From the NCBI GenBank assembly GCA_046327915.1, contig JAXLXO010000016.1, forward strand, positions 62,001-126,000: 64,000 bases of DNA, read 5' to 3'. This stretch comes from VGTK01 sp046327915. Lineage in GTDB: Bacteria > Desulfobacterota > Binatia > UBA12015. Shown piece after piece: positions 48,067-58,573 of this stretch. Below the pieces are notes generated by a model. The model was not told where the DNA came from. It searched no databases and was given only the letters and a program-made list of their open reading frames with translations. The translations under genes were made by a program, and so were the position numbers. Numbering within the stretch: position 1 is the first letter of the stretch; every line of letters starts with the position of its first letter.

Positions 48067-48669
48067 TCAGCCCGCGGTGATCGGGACGTGGCGTGGCTGG
48101 CTCGCGACGCGCGCCAGCCACGCCCGCACAGCGGGGAACGGCCCGAGGTCGAAGCCGCCCTCGTCGGCCACGTGGGTGTAGGCGTAGAGCGCGATGTCGG
48201 CGATGGTGTAGCGCCCGCCCACGAAGAACGTCCGCGACGCGAGGTGCATCTCCATGACGCCGAGCGCCGCGTCGCCAGCACGCTTCTTCTCGACCAGCGC
48301 CGCACGTCGCTCGGGCGTGAGCTCGACGTGGTGCAGCCAGTAGCGCGACGTCGCGATGTTGGGCTCGTGGCTGTACTGCTCGAAGAACATCCACTGCAGC
48401 ACCTGCGCACGCTCGAGCCGGTCCGTGGGCAGCAGCGGCGTACCGTCGGCGAGGTAGAACAGGATCGCGTTCGACTCGGCGAGGAACGTGCCGTCGGGCA
48501 GCTCGAGCGTCGGGATGCGGCCGTTCGGATTCTTCTCGAGGAACCCGGGCGTGCGCGTCGCGCCCGCGACGATGTCCATCTCGACGCGCTCGAACGGGAT
48601 GCCGAGCTGGTGCAGCGCGAGTCGCACCTTGTAGCCGTTGCCCGATTCGAGGAAGTCGTAGAGCCGCAT
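48067..48669 (-). CDS. Glutathione S-transferase
   Basis: The 200-residue product has the thioredoxin-like GST N-terminal domain (MRLYDFLESGNGYKVRLALH, then NPNGRIPTLELPDGTFLAES with the cis-Pro and Glu-Ser glutathione-binding pair) and an all-helical C-terminal domain with FFVGGRYTIADIALYAYTHV. An AAGGAG ribosome-binding site precedes the ATG. The start region Ser-Gly-Asn suggests a Ser-type enzyme. It converges with the racemase gene across 64 bp with no clear terminator. Substrate is unknown. Confidence 0.9.
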   Translation of the reverse strand: MRLYDFLESGNGYKVRLALHQLGIPFERVEMDIVAGATRTPGFLEKNPNGRIPTLELPDGTFLAESNAILFYLADGTPLLPTDRLERAQVLQWMFFEQYSHEPNIATSRYWLHHVELTPERRAALVEKKRAGDAALGVMEMHLASRTFFVGGRYTIADIALYAYTHVADEGGFDLGPFPAVRAWLARVASQPRHVPITAG

Positions 48670-49053
48670 CGCGATCGCTCCTTTCGCCGCGGCACGCGCG
48701 GCGCAAGCGCGTTGTAGCGTGTCGTGCGCGGCGCGTCGCCGCCATTCCTCCGCGATGGAAACGGAGGCGCGAACGCGCTGCGTCGAATTCGTCGCGCGCG
48801 ACGGCCGTCTCACGGCCGGTGCGTCGCAATTCCGACGCCCGGGGGGAGGAGCGTTGATTCTGGAACGCCGAGCGCCGCTTCGCGGCCCGCGAACGCTCGT
48901 GAATTCGGCGTTCGCGCTGGCACATCGGTTGCGACCGCGTGGCGCCGGCTGTCGCTCGTCGCGTGCCGCCGCCGACCGTGTCGGCGAGTCCGTGCACGAC
49001 CGCGAGAAGACCGCGCTCTCCCCGATGACGCACACCCAGTGAAGGAGGCGGCG
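48670..49053 (+). promoter_or_regulatory. 384-bp intergenic control region
   Basis: This gap holds no convincing gene. It contains the sigma-54-like element at 48918-48933 and two dyads just upstream: GAACGCCGA at 48863-48871 with its complement at 48905-48913, and GAGCGTT (48849-48855) with its complement at 48892-48898. Dyads at this distance from a -24 element are where enhancer-binding proteins normally sit. The gst promoter is presumably in the left part but no clear -35/-10 was seen. Confidence 0.5.
48918..48933 (+). promoter_or_regulatory. Sigma-54-type -24/-12 promoter upstream of the receiver-csrA2 genes
   Basis: TGGCACATCGGTTGCG is a full match to TGGCAC-N5-TTGC, with GG at 48919-48920 and GC at 48931-48932. 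The predicted start near 48944 gives a 110-nt leader to the receiver gene. With dyads just upstream it is the best-supported sigma-54 site in the right half of the window. Confidence 0.72.
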
Positions 49054-49479
49054 ATGAAGACGGTTCTCACGGTCGACGACAGCAGGGTCGCACGCACGGC
49101 GATCGCGCACGTGCTCTCGACGTGGGGCTGCCGCGTGCTGGAGGCGCGCGACGGGCGCGAGGGCGTCGCGGTGGCGCGTCTGACGCGGCCCGACCTGATC
49201 ATCCTCGACGTCCTCATGCCCATCGTCGACGGGCGTCAAGCGCTGGCGATCCTGCGCCAGGATCCGGGCTGCCATCACATCCCGGTGATCATGCTGACCG
49301 CGATCACCGGCGAGAGCCTGGTGCAGCAGTGCTCGCACCTGGGCATCAGCGGCTACCTGGTGAAGCCGGTCGCGACCGACGCGCTGCGCGACGTGGTCGG
49401 ACGCGTGCTCGGCGCCGCGATCCAGATGCCGCTGCCTTCCGGCGCGACCGACGCGGTGCGGCCCGCGCTGCTCGGTTGA
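49054..49479 (+). CDS. Single-domain response regulator (CheY-like receiver)
   Basis: The 141-residue protein is a stand-alone receiver. It has the acidic pocket VDDSR (Asp8, Asp9), the phospho-acceptor Asp in LIILDVLMPIVDG (about residue 53), Thr in VIMLTAITGE and Lys in GYLVKPVATDAL. A GAAGGAGG ribosome-binding site precedes the ATG. A short tail follows the fold and there is no output domain. It lies 124 bp upstream of the second csrA on the same strand. The BarA-like kinase encoded at 50077 is an obvious candidate partner, which is inference. Confidence 0.9.
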   Translation: MKTVLTVDDSRVARTAIAHVLSTWGCRVLEARDGREGVAVARLTRPDLIILDVLMPIVDGRQALAILRQDPGCHHIPVIMLTAITGESLVQQCSHLGISGYLVKPVATDALRDVVGRVLGAAIQMPLPSGATDAVRPALLG

Positions 49480-49603
49480 GTGCCGTGCGGCGCCCGCCTT
49501 GCGGGCCGCGCCCCGCGGCGATTTCGCTCACGTCGCACGCGGCGTGCGCCGATCTAGCGACAGCGGCGGCCCGGCGGTCGTCGGGCAGCACAGGAGGGCG
49601 CCC

Positions 49604-49882
49604 ATGCTGATCCTCACGCGAAAGATCGGCGAGATGATTCGCATCGGTGACGAGGTCACCGTGCGCGTGCTCGCCGTCCGGGGCGGCCAGGTGAGCCTGG
49701 GCTTCACGGCGCCGAACGACGTGCGCATCTTCCGCGAGGAGGTGCTGCGCGAGGAGCGTCCCGGGGCCGACGCTGCCGCGCCCGTGCGTGAGCCGATGCG
49801 CGGCGAGCGCGCGTCGGGACCGAAGCCGCCGGCGAAGGTGCGCAACGCGCCGCCGCGGCGGATCGCGTCGCGCTCGGCGTGA
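49604..49882 (+). CDS. RNA-binding translational regulator CsrA (copy 2, extended C-terminus)
   Basis: The 92-residue product shares the CsrA core with copy 1: MLILTRKIGEMIRIGDEVTV and VSLGFTAPNDVRIFREEVL. It has a C-terminal extension of about 40 residues rich in Arg, Pro and Ala, which is basic and probably disordered. CAGGAGG precedes the ATG. No fliW lies near this copy. It converges on the hybrid kinase gene. Multiple CsrA paralogs with different tails are known in pseudomonads and myxobacteria; a differing RNA range is plausible. Confidence 0.92.
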   Translation: MLILTRKIGEMIRIGDEVTVRVLAVRGGQVSLGFTAPNDVRIFREEVLREERPGADAAAPVREPMRGERASGPKPPAKVRNAPPRRIASRSA

Positions 49883-50052
49883 TCCGCGACCGTCGGCGGC
49901 GCGCGCCTCACTCGACGCGCGTCGTCCGCGCTGCGCGTGCCGCGGGCCCGTAGCGCCGTGCGCTTGCGACGCGGTCGCCCCTGACGACGTGCGCGGGCGT
50001 ACGACGCGCTCCACCTGAAGTGCGTCCGTCGCGCTTCGCGCAATCCGCCGAA

Positions 50053-50068
50053 TCGCCGCGTGCGGCGA
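50053..50068. terminator. Small hairpin after the hybrid kinase gene
   Basis: TCGCCG (50053-50058) pairs with CGGCGA (50063-50068) around a four-base loop, 8 bp beyond the kinase stop on the minus strand. It is a weak terminator candidate. The rest of the 194-bp convergent gap 49883-50076 shows no gene or clear signal. Confidence 0.3.
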
Positions 50069-50076
50069 AGTCTCGA

Positions 50077-52521
<2,445 letters not shown>

Positions 52522-52590
52522 CCTCCCGTCTCTCGGTCGTTCCGTCCGCCGCCTTGAGATCGTGCGTCCGCGGCGGCCGTGCCGTCGGCG

Positions 52591-53238
52591 CTACTGGTGG
52601 CGCCCGAGGAGCAGGTCGAGGATCGCGCGCTGCGGCGGGCCGAGGACGTGCCGCAGGACGCCGGTCATCATGAGTCCGATCAGGATGAGCATGCCATAGC
52701 GCCGCAGCGCGAACGCCAGCGGTGCGAGGCGGCGCGGCAGCAGGCTCTCGAGGACGCCGAAGCCGTCGAGCGGCGGGATCGGCAGCAGGTTGAAGAGCGC
52801 CAGCGCCGCGTTGATCAGCACCGAGTACACCGCGAGCAGGAAGAGCGCCTCGTCGACGGCACCGGCGCCGACCGCGTGCAGCCGCGGCCGCACGACGAAG
52901 ACCAGCGCCGTGAACAGCAGGGCGAGCACGACGTTCGACAGCGGTCCGGCCGCCGACACCAGCAGGTTCGCGAGGCGCGGCTCGCGCGTGCGGCGCAGGT
53001 CGACCGGAACCGGCCGCGCCCAGCCGAACACCGGCGCGCCCGTCAGGGCCAGCAGGGCCGGGAAGACCACGCTGCCGATCGGGTCGATGTGGCGCAGCGG
53101 GTTCAGCGAGATGCGGCCCTGCTCGCGCGCGGTCGGGTCGCCGCAGGCGAGCGCGGCGAGCCCGTGCGCGGACTCGTGGAACGAGACCGCGAACAGCAGT
53201 GCGACCACCTGGATCGCGATCGGCAGCGCGTTCTCCAT
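52591..53238 (-). CDS. Membrane-embedded M50/site-2-protease-like peptidase
   Basis: The 215-residue integral membrane protein has the zinc motif HESAH (His21, Glu22, His25) in its first helix and the third-ligand region LFNLLPIPPLDGF (about 148-160). Five to six membrane segments are seen. The length and compact form match the rhomboid-like short S2P group (YwhC/Rip2 type). Members cleave within membranes, for example anti-sigma factors. The target is unknown; the adjacent genes are an SDR and the kinase, in the same direction. Confidence 0.88.
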   Translation of the reverse strand: MENALPIAIQVVALLFAVSFHESAHGLAALACGDPTAREQGRISLNPLRHIDPIGSVVFPALLALTGAPVFGWARPVPVDLRRTREPRLANLLVSAAGPLSNVVLALLFTALVFVVRPRLHAVGAGAVDEALFLLAVYSVLINAALALFNLLPIPPLDGFGVLESLLPRRLAPLAFALRRYGMLILIGLMMTGVLRHVLGPPQRAILDLLLGRHQ

Positions 53239-53241
53239 GGC

Positions 53242-54108
53242 TCAGGCGAATCCGCCGAGACCCGGTGCGTCGAGGCCGGTGAGGTGTGCGCTCAGGTCCC
53301 ACAGGCGCTGCGCCGCCTCGCGGTCGCGTCCCGCGGCGGCGGGCTGAACCTCGCGGCAGCTCGCGAAGTAGCGTCCGCTGACGCCGTCGAGGGCTGGCGA
53401 CGTCGCGACGTGCAGCGTGGTCGCCGCACCCTTGTCGGGACTCCGGAAGAACGGCGCCAGCAGCCGGATCAGGAAGCCCGCGGCGCGTCCGTTGTTCTTG
53501 CCGAGCCCGGTCGCGACCGCGCCGGGGTGGACGCAGTTCACGGTGACGCCCGAGCCCTCGAGGCGCCGCGCCAGCTCCACGGTGAACAGCAGGTTGGCGA
53601 GCTTCGAGTGGCCGTAGACCTTCATCGACTTGTAGCCGTCGGCGAAGCCGACGTCGTCGAAGTTGATGCCGGACACGAACTTGTGCGCGTCGGAGCCGAC
53701 GTTGACGATGCGCGCCGGCGCGCTCTCGCGCAGCCGGTCGAGCAGCAGCAGCGTCAGCAGGAAGTAGGCGAGGTGATTGACGGCGAAGGTCTGCTCGATG
53801 CCGTCGACCGTGGTCTGCCGCTGCAGGTTGACCACGCCCGCGTTGTTCACCAGCAGGTGGATGCGCGGGTAGCGCTCGAGGATCGCAGCGGCGACGCTCC
53901 GGATCGCGTTCTGAGAGGCGAGGTCACCGAGGAAGACGTCGACCGCGGTGCTGCCGGTCTCGTCGCGGATGGCGCGCACGGTGTCCTCGGCGCGGCCCGC
54001 GTCGCGGCAGACGATTCCCAGCTCGGCGCCCGCGCGTGCCAGCGCGATCGCGGTGCTGCGTCCGATGCCCGAGGTGGCGCCGGTGACGATGCAGGTCCTT
54101 CCCTTCAC
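53242..54108 (-). CDS. Short-chain dehydrogenase (retinol dehydrogenase-like)
   Basis: The 288-residue product is a classical SDR. It has the cofactor motif IVTGATSGIGRSTAIAL, the structural NNAGVVN, the catalytic Ser in IVNVGSDAHKF and the YxxxK motif YGHSK. The C-terminal GVTVNCVHPGAVATGLGKNN and SGRYFASCREVQP are typical of retinol/protochlorophyllide dehydrogenase-like SDRs acting on bulky alcohols or ketones. A GTG at 54108 is the likely start, since upstream in-frame sequence is not protein-like. It is divergent from the acyl-CoA dehydrogenase across 87 bp. Confidence 0.87.
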   Translation of the reverse strand: MKGRTCIVTGATSGIGRSTAIALARAGAELGIVCRDAGRAEDTVRAIRDETGSTAVDVFLGDLASQNAIRSVAAAILERYPRIHLLVNNAGVVNLQRQTTVDGIEQTFAVNHLAYFLLTLLLLDRLRESAPARIVNVGSDAHKFVSGINFDDVGFADGYKSMKVYGHSKLANLLFTVELARRLEGSGVTVNCVHPGAVATGLGKNNGRAAGFLIRLLAPFFRSPDKGAATTLHVATSPALDGVSGRYFASCREVQPAAAGRDREAAQRLWDLSAHLTGLDAPGLGGFA

Positions 54109-54195
54109 CTCGACGGTTATGGGGGTCAACCGGGGAGCTGGCAAGTCGCGCCGGGCGCGCGCTACAACGCGCCGGAACCGGAAAGGGAGACCACG

Positions 54196-55341
54196 ATGGC
54201 GAGCGAGATCTATTCGAGTCCCGACCACGAGGCGTTCCGCGCCGTCGTGCGCAAGTTCGTCCAGGAGGAGCTCGCGCCGCGCGCGCGCGAGTTCGACGCC
54301 AACGGCAAGCTGGACAAGTCGCTCTACCGGACCATGGGCGAGCTCGGGATGCTCGGCATCCGCTACGAGCCGCGCTGGGGCGGCGCCGGGCTCGACTGGT
54401 CGTACACCGCGGTGATGTTCGAGGAGCTGGCGCGCGCCGACAACGCCGGCGTCACCATGGGCATCAGCGTGCACACCGACATGGCGACGCCGTCGCTGCA
54501 CCAGTTCGGCTCCGACGAGCTGCGCGAGCGCTGGCTCGTGCCGTCGATCAAGGGCGAGCTGGTGAGCGCGATCGGCGTGACCGAGCCGGACGCGGGCTCG
54601 GACGTCGCCGGCATCAAGACCCGCGCGGTGCGCGACGGCGACGACTGGGTGATCAACGGCAGCAAGATCTACATCACCAACTCGGCCACGGCGGACTTCA
54701 TCTGCCTGCTGGCCGTGACCGACCCGAGCGCCGGCTACGGCGGCTTCTCGCAGATCATCGTCCCGACCGACTCGAAGGGCTTCAGCTACCAGCTGCTCGA
54801 CAAGATCGGGAACCGCGGCTCCGACACGGGCCTGCTGTTCTTCGAGGACGTCCGCGTGCCCGTGAGCAACACCATCGGCGACATCGGGCGCGGCTTTCAG
54901 CAGCAGATGATGCAGTTCCAGGACGAGCGCCTGGTCGCCTGCGTCAGCTCCAACGCGGCGTCGCTCGCGCTCTGGGAGAAGACCCGCGACTGGTGCCACG
55001 CGCGCAAGCTGTTCGGCAAGACGCTCGCGAAGATGCAGGTGACGCAGTTCAAGATGGTCGAGCTGATGGCGCGCATGACCGCCGACCGCGAGCTGGTGCA
55101 CGAGTGCGTGCGCAAGCGCATCCGCGGCGAGGACGCGACGCTCGAGATCTCGATGGCGAAGCTGCTGGTCGGGCGGACGAGCCGCGTGGTCGCGGACGAG
55201 TGCATCCAGCTGCACGGCGGCTTCGGCTACATGACGGAGAGCGTCGCGGGGCGGGCGTTCGTGGATTCGCGGCTCATCAGCATCGGTGGGGGCGCGGACG
55301 AGGTGATGATCCAGTACATGGCGAAGATGCTGGGCTTCTGA
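54196..55341 (+). CDS. Acyl-CoA dehydrogenase (long-chain / isovaleryl-type catalytic Glu)
   Basis: The enzyme makes trans-2-enoyl-CoA using FAD. The 381-residue product has the family pattern throughout: GVTEPDAGSDVAGIKTRAVR, DWVINGSKIYITNSATADF, FFEDVRVPVSNTIG and CIQLHGGFGYMTESVAGRAF. At the place of the usual C-terminal catalytic Glu it reads SIGGGADEVM, without Glu, so the base is probably Glu244 in QDERL, as in long-chain and isovaleryl-CoA dehydrogenases. An AAAGGGAG ribosome-binding site precedes the ATG. It may cooperate with the racemase at 46866 on branched acyl-CoA. Confidence 0.92.
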   Translation: MASEIYSSPDHEAFRAVVRKFVQEELAPRAREFDANGKLDKSLYRTMGELGMLGIRYEPRWGGAGLDWSYTAVMFEELARADNAGVTMGISVHTDMATPSLHQFGSDELRERWLVPSIKGELVSAIGVTEPDAGSDVAGIKTRAVRDGDDWVINGSKIYITNSATADFICLLAVTDPSAGYGGFSQIIVPTDSKGFSYQLLDKIGNRGSDTGLLFFEDVRVPVSNTIGDIGRGFQQQMMQFQDERLVACVSSNAASLALWEKTRDWCHARKLFGKTLAKMQVTQFKMVELMARMTADRELVHECVRKRIRGEDATLEISMAKLLVGRTSRVVADECIQLHGGFGYMTESVAGRAFVDSRLISIGGGADEVMIQYMAKMLGF

Positions 55342-55434
55342 GCTTTGCGCTGTCGTTCGCGGTGGTGACGTTCGTGCGGGCGGCGGCGTGCCTGCGCGGA
55401 GAGGCGCATCCCTCGTCCGCTGCTGGTTGAACGA

Positions 55435-55468
55435 AGAAGGGGCGGTGCCTTGCGGCACCGCCCCTTCT
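55435..55468. terminator. Strong bidirectional terminator-like hairpin
   Basis: AGAAGGGGCGGTGCC pairs perfectly over 15 bp with its complement around a TTGC loop, between the convergent acyl-CoA dehydrogenase and secreted-protein genes. The TTCTCATT tail on the plus strand is T-containing, and the minus-strand tail is also A/T-containing. This is the clearest terminator in the window. Confidence 0.8.
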
Positions 55469-55496
55469 CATTGCGGGCGTTTGTGCTTGTCGTTGG

Positions 55497-58331
55497 TCAG
55501 GGCACCAGGGGCAGGCACTTGAGCTGGAGGGTGTCGAGGTCCTTCTTGCCGGAGGCGAGGACGGCCTGGGCGCGCAGCGTGAGGCGGCGCTTGCCGGCCG
55601 GGACGTTGATCGCGAAGCCGGCGCCGCAGACCTCGCCGGGGCCCGCCGGGAAGGTGAAGCTTGCGAGCGCCTGCGCGAGCGCGGCGCGCGCGGCGGCGTC
55701 CTCGGGGCGCGACGCCCTCGCGGACGGCGACTTCAGATCGATGCGGCTGATCTGCGCAGCGCTGCACGCGAGGCGCGTGTCGTCGCCGCCGGTGCAGCCC
55801 CAGACGCGGAACCGGCAGGTGCCGGGCGTCGGGTCGAAGTCGCACGCGGGATCGTTGTCGGTGCAGGACTGCGCGTTCTTCGGCAGCCCCTTGGTGTCGG
55901 TGGTGGGCGTGCCGAGGGACATCGACCACTCGAAGCCGCAGTCGAGGCCCTTCGCGCCGCCGCCCGGGATGCGCAGCACCGGCGGAATCTCGGTGCAGGT
56001 CGCGCTGCAGGCGTTGCCGGGCGTGCCGTTCAGCGGACCGTCGTCGCAGAACTCGTTGCACTCCACGACGCCGTTGCCGCAGCCCTCGACCTGACAGGTC
56101 GCGCTGCAGCCGTCGCACGAGTTGGCGTTGCCGTCGTCGCAGGCCTCCGTCACCTCGAGGGCGCCGTTGCCGCACACGCTGGTGTTGGGCGCGCACCACA
56201 GGCGGGCCAGGTTGCTGCTCATGGTGAGGCCCGCGGAGTCCTCGGCGAGAACGTTGAACGCGCGCTTGCCGAGACCGGCCGGCGCGTGCGCGACCTTGAA
56301 GATCATCTCGCCGGTGCAGAGGTTCGGCGTCGAGACCGGCGAGCCGGCCTGCAGCACGACGTTGCCGGCGCGCACTTCGCCGCCGAGCCCCTTCAGGCCG
56401 TTCGCGAGCTGCTGCGCGTTCTGCTGGTCGAGCGGATTGGTGCCGCCGGGAAGCTGCGGCTGCTTGATGTTCACGTAGGCGATCGGGTCCGGCGTGCAGG
56501 CCGGAAGGCGGGTGTCCGGCACGCGCAGGCACATCGCGGTGCTGAAGCTGCACACGCCGTCGCGCGTCTTGTCCGCGTCGCAGCGCGGATCGCCGTCGAT
56601 GCAGGTCTGCGTGCTGCTGGGCAGCAGCGTGTTCGGGTTGATCGCGGGATTGCTGATCGAGAGCTTCCACTCCGCGAGGCAGCCCGCGGTGGGCAGCGTC
56701 ACGCCGGGCAGCAGGACCGCGTCCTGCGGCGGCAGCGTGCAGTCGGCCTGGCAGCCGTCGCCCGAGGTGGTGTTGCCGTCGTCGCACTGCTCGCCGCACT
56801 CGCGCTTGCCGTCGCCGCAGACGTCGTCGAGGCGCGTGCAGTCGGCGCTGCAGCCGTCGCACGCGACGTTGTTGCCGTCGTCGCAGGCCTCGCCGTCGTC
56901 GACCACGGTGTTGTTGCACTGTGCGAGGGCGACGCAGTCGGGCAGGTCCGGATTGACGCTGATGGCCGCCGCGGGAACGACCGTGCCGGAGATGACCGGC
57001 GTCAGGCCGCGGTGCTGGATCTCGTTGCTGCCGATCGCGCGGACCTGGCCGAGGATCGTGACCAGGCCGCCGGCGCGGAGCTTGTTCGAGCCGGTGCCGG
57101 GGAACGCGAAGGAGCCGCGGGTGTCGAGGAAGCCGGTCGCACCGACGGTGATCGCGCACGCCTGCAGGTTGATCAGTCCGCCGATGCCCTCGGTGCCGGA
57201 CGCTTCGGCGTCGATCACGCCGAGGATGTCGAGGCTGCCGGTGGCGATCACGTCGGCGGTGCCGCCGAAGCCGGGGGACGTCAGGTCGATGTCGCGCAGG
57301 ATCGCGTTGCGGCCGGCGCCGAGCAGGAACGAGCCGCCGCCGCCGAACGCGCCCGGGCCGCGTGCGGTGATGTCGCCGGTCGCGAGCTGCGTGAAGTCGA
57401 CGCGCGCGTCGACGCTGATCTCGCCGCCGAAGCACTGCGTGCCGCCGCTGACGTCGATCGGAGCCGAGATCACCGTCGAGCCGCCGGAGAAGATCGACAG
57501 CTCCGAGCCGTCGCCGCAGGCGAAGTCGGTGCCGCTGCCGGCCTTGCCGGTGATCGAGGCGTTGATCGCCACGTTGCCGTTGGTCGCGGTGACGTCGACC
57601 GAGCCGCCGGACCCGTCGGGGCCGCCGCCGCTCGCGTCGATCGGCTGTCCGATGGTGACGTTGCCGTTGTCCGATGAGACGCTCACGCCGCCGCCGCCGA
57701 AGTCCGCGGCCGAGGTGTCGATGCGGCCACTCGCGAGCACGTCGCCGGCGCCCTGGACGTCGACCTCGCCGCCGCCCGAGCCGGTGCCGGCCGCGCCCGC
57801 GCTGATCAGGTCGGTGAACGTGACGGCGCCGCCCGACGAGTCGATCAGGATGTCGCCGCCCTGCGAGTCCGTGCCCGAGCCCGCGGTGGTGAGCGGACCC
57901 GCGATCTCGATGTTGCCGGTCGCGAGCAGGACGAGGCTGCCGGCCTGGTTGCCGCTCAGGTCGATGCGCGACTTGGTGGATCCGCTGGCGAGGAGCCGGA
58001 GGGTGCCGCCGGTCGCGTTCAGCGTGACCATCGCGAGATCGCCGCCGCCGAGGATCTTCGCGCCGGCCTGCATCGTGATCGACTTCGCGAGGATCTGGAC
58101 GTCGCGCACGTCGGCGCCGGGTCCGACCGTGATCACGGCGCTCGCCGCGAACACCAGGTCGGCGGTGCCGAAGTCGAGCACGACGGGCGGCGTGATGGTC
58201 TTCGCGCCGGTGACCGTGCACGGGTTGCCGGTACAGAGATCGGTGGCGACGGTCGCGCGCGCCGGGGTGGCCGCCGCGAGGGCGACGACGCAGGCGAGGA
58301 CGGCCGGGATCGAGCGGGTCAAGGCAAACAC
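55497..58331 (-). CDS. Large secreted protein: Gly/Ser-rich beta-helix-like region plus CDDGN cysteine-rich repeats
   Basis: The 944-residue product starts at a GTG with a strong GGAGG site and has a Sec signal (hydrophobic IPAVLACVVALAAAT, then PARA). Residues about 27-470 contain many short Gly/Ala/Ser/Asp repeats with alternating hydrophobics, like a right-handed beta-helix. Two tandem pairs of cysteine-rich DUF4215-type repeats follow: EACDDGNNVACDGCSADC and EQCDDGNTTSGDGCQADC at about 475-530, then EACDDGNANSCDGCSATC and EFCDDGPLNG at about 720-780. The regions between and after them have further Cys pairs. Such proteins are common in Myxococcota-like genomes. Function unknown. Confidence 0.85.
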   Translation of the reverse strand: MFALTRSIPAVLACVVALAAATPARATVATDLCTGNPCTVTGAKTITPPVVLDFGTADLVFAASAVITVGPGADVRDVQILAKSITMQAGAKILGGGDLAMVTLNATGGTLRLLASGSTKSRIDLSGNQAGSLVLLATGNIEIAGPLTTAGSGTDSQGGDILIDSSGGAVTFTDLISAGAAGTGSGGGEVDVQGAGDVLASGRIDTSAADFGGGGVSVSSDNGNVTIGQPIDASGGGPDGSGGSVDVTATNGNVAINASITGKAGSGTDFACGDGSELSIFSGGSTVISAPIDVSGGTQCFGGEISVDARVDFTQLATGDITARGPGAFGGGGSFLLGAGRNAILRDIDLTSPGFGGTADVIATGSLDILGVIDAEASGTEGIGGLINLQACAITVGATGFLDTRGSFAFPGTGSNKLRAGGLVTILGQVRAIGSNEIQHRGLTPVISGTVVPAAAISVNPDLPDCVALAQCNNTVVDDGEACDDGNNVACDGCSADCTRLDDVCGDGKRECGEQCDDGNTTSGDGCQADCTLPPQDAVLLPGVTLPTAGCLAEWKLSISNPAINPNTLLPSSTQTCIDGDPRCDADKTRDGVCSFSTAMCLRVPDTRLPACTPDPIAYVNIKQPQLPGGTNPLDQQNAQQLANGLKGLGGEVRAGNVVLQAGSPVSTPNLCTGEMIFKVAHAPAGLGKRAFNVLAEDSAGLTMSSNLARLWCAPNTSVCGNGALEVTEACDDGNANSCDGCSATCQVEGCGNGVVECNEFCDDGPLNGTPGNACSATCTEIPPVLRIPGGGAKGLDCGFEWSMSLGTPTTDTKGLPKNAQSCTDNDPACDFDPTPGTCRFRVWGCTGGDDTRLACSAAQISRIDLKSPSARASRPEDAAARAALAQALASFTFPAGPGEVCGAGFAINVPAGKRRLTLRAQAVLASGKKDLDTLQLKCLPLVP

Positions 58332-58524
58332 TGAACCTCCGAATCGGGTCGGTGCGATGTGATCGAACGTGGACAGCGGTGCCGAAGGCTGGTCGGGGTT
58401 CGGTGTCTTGCCAGGAGTGCGGATCGTCGCGGCCGGCCGCGCGATGTCGTGCATCAGGAACCGCTGGCCATCGGAGCTAGCACGGCGGTCGAGAGCCGGA
58501 CAACATAGAATGTGCGACGCCGCC

Positions 58525-58540
58525 CACCGCCCGGGCGGTG
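58525..58540. promoter_or_regulatory. Perfect 16-bp palindrome in a divergent intergenic region (operator candidate)
   Basis: CACCGCCCGGGCGGTG is a perfect palindrome 34 bp before the start of the P-type ATPase gene, within the 242-bp gap between it and the divergently transcribed secreted-protein gene (58332-58573). A dimeric metal sensor could bind here. An AT-rich TAGAAT at 58506-58511 lies just upstream and may belong to a -10 box. No CueR-like box was recognised. Confidence 0.5.
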
Positions 58541-58573
58541 TAGCGGCGGGCGCTTTCGGCTAGGCTCGACCGG

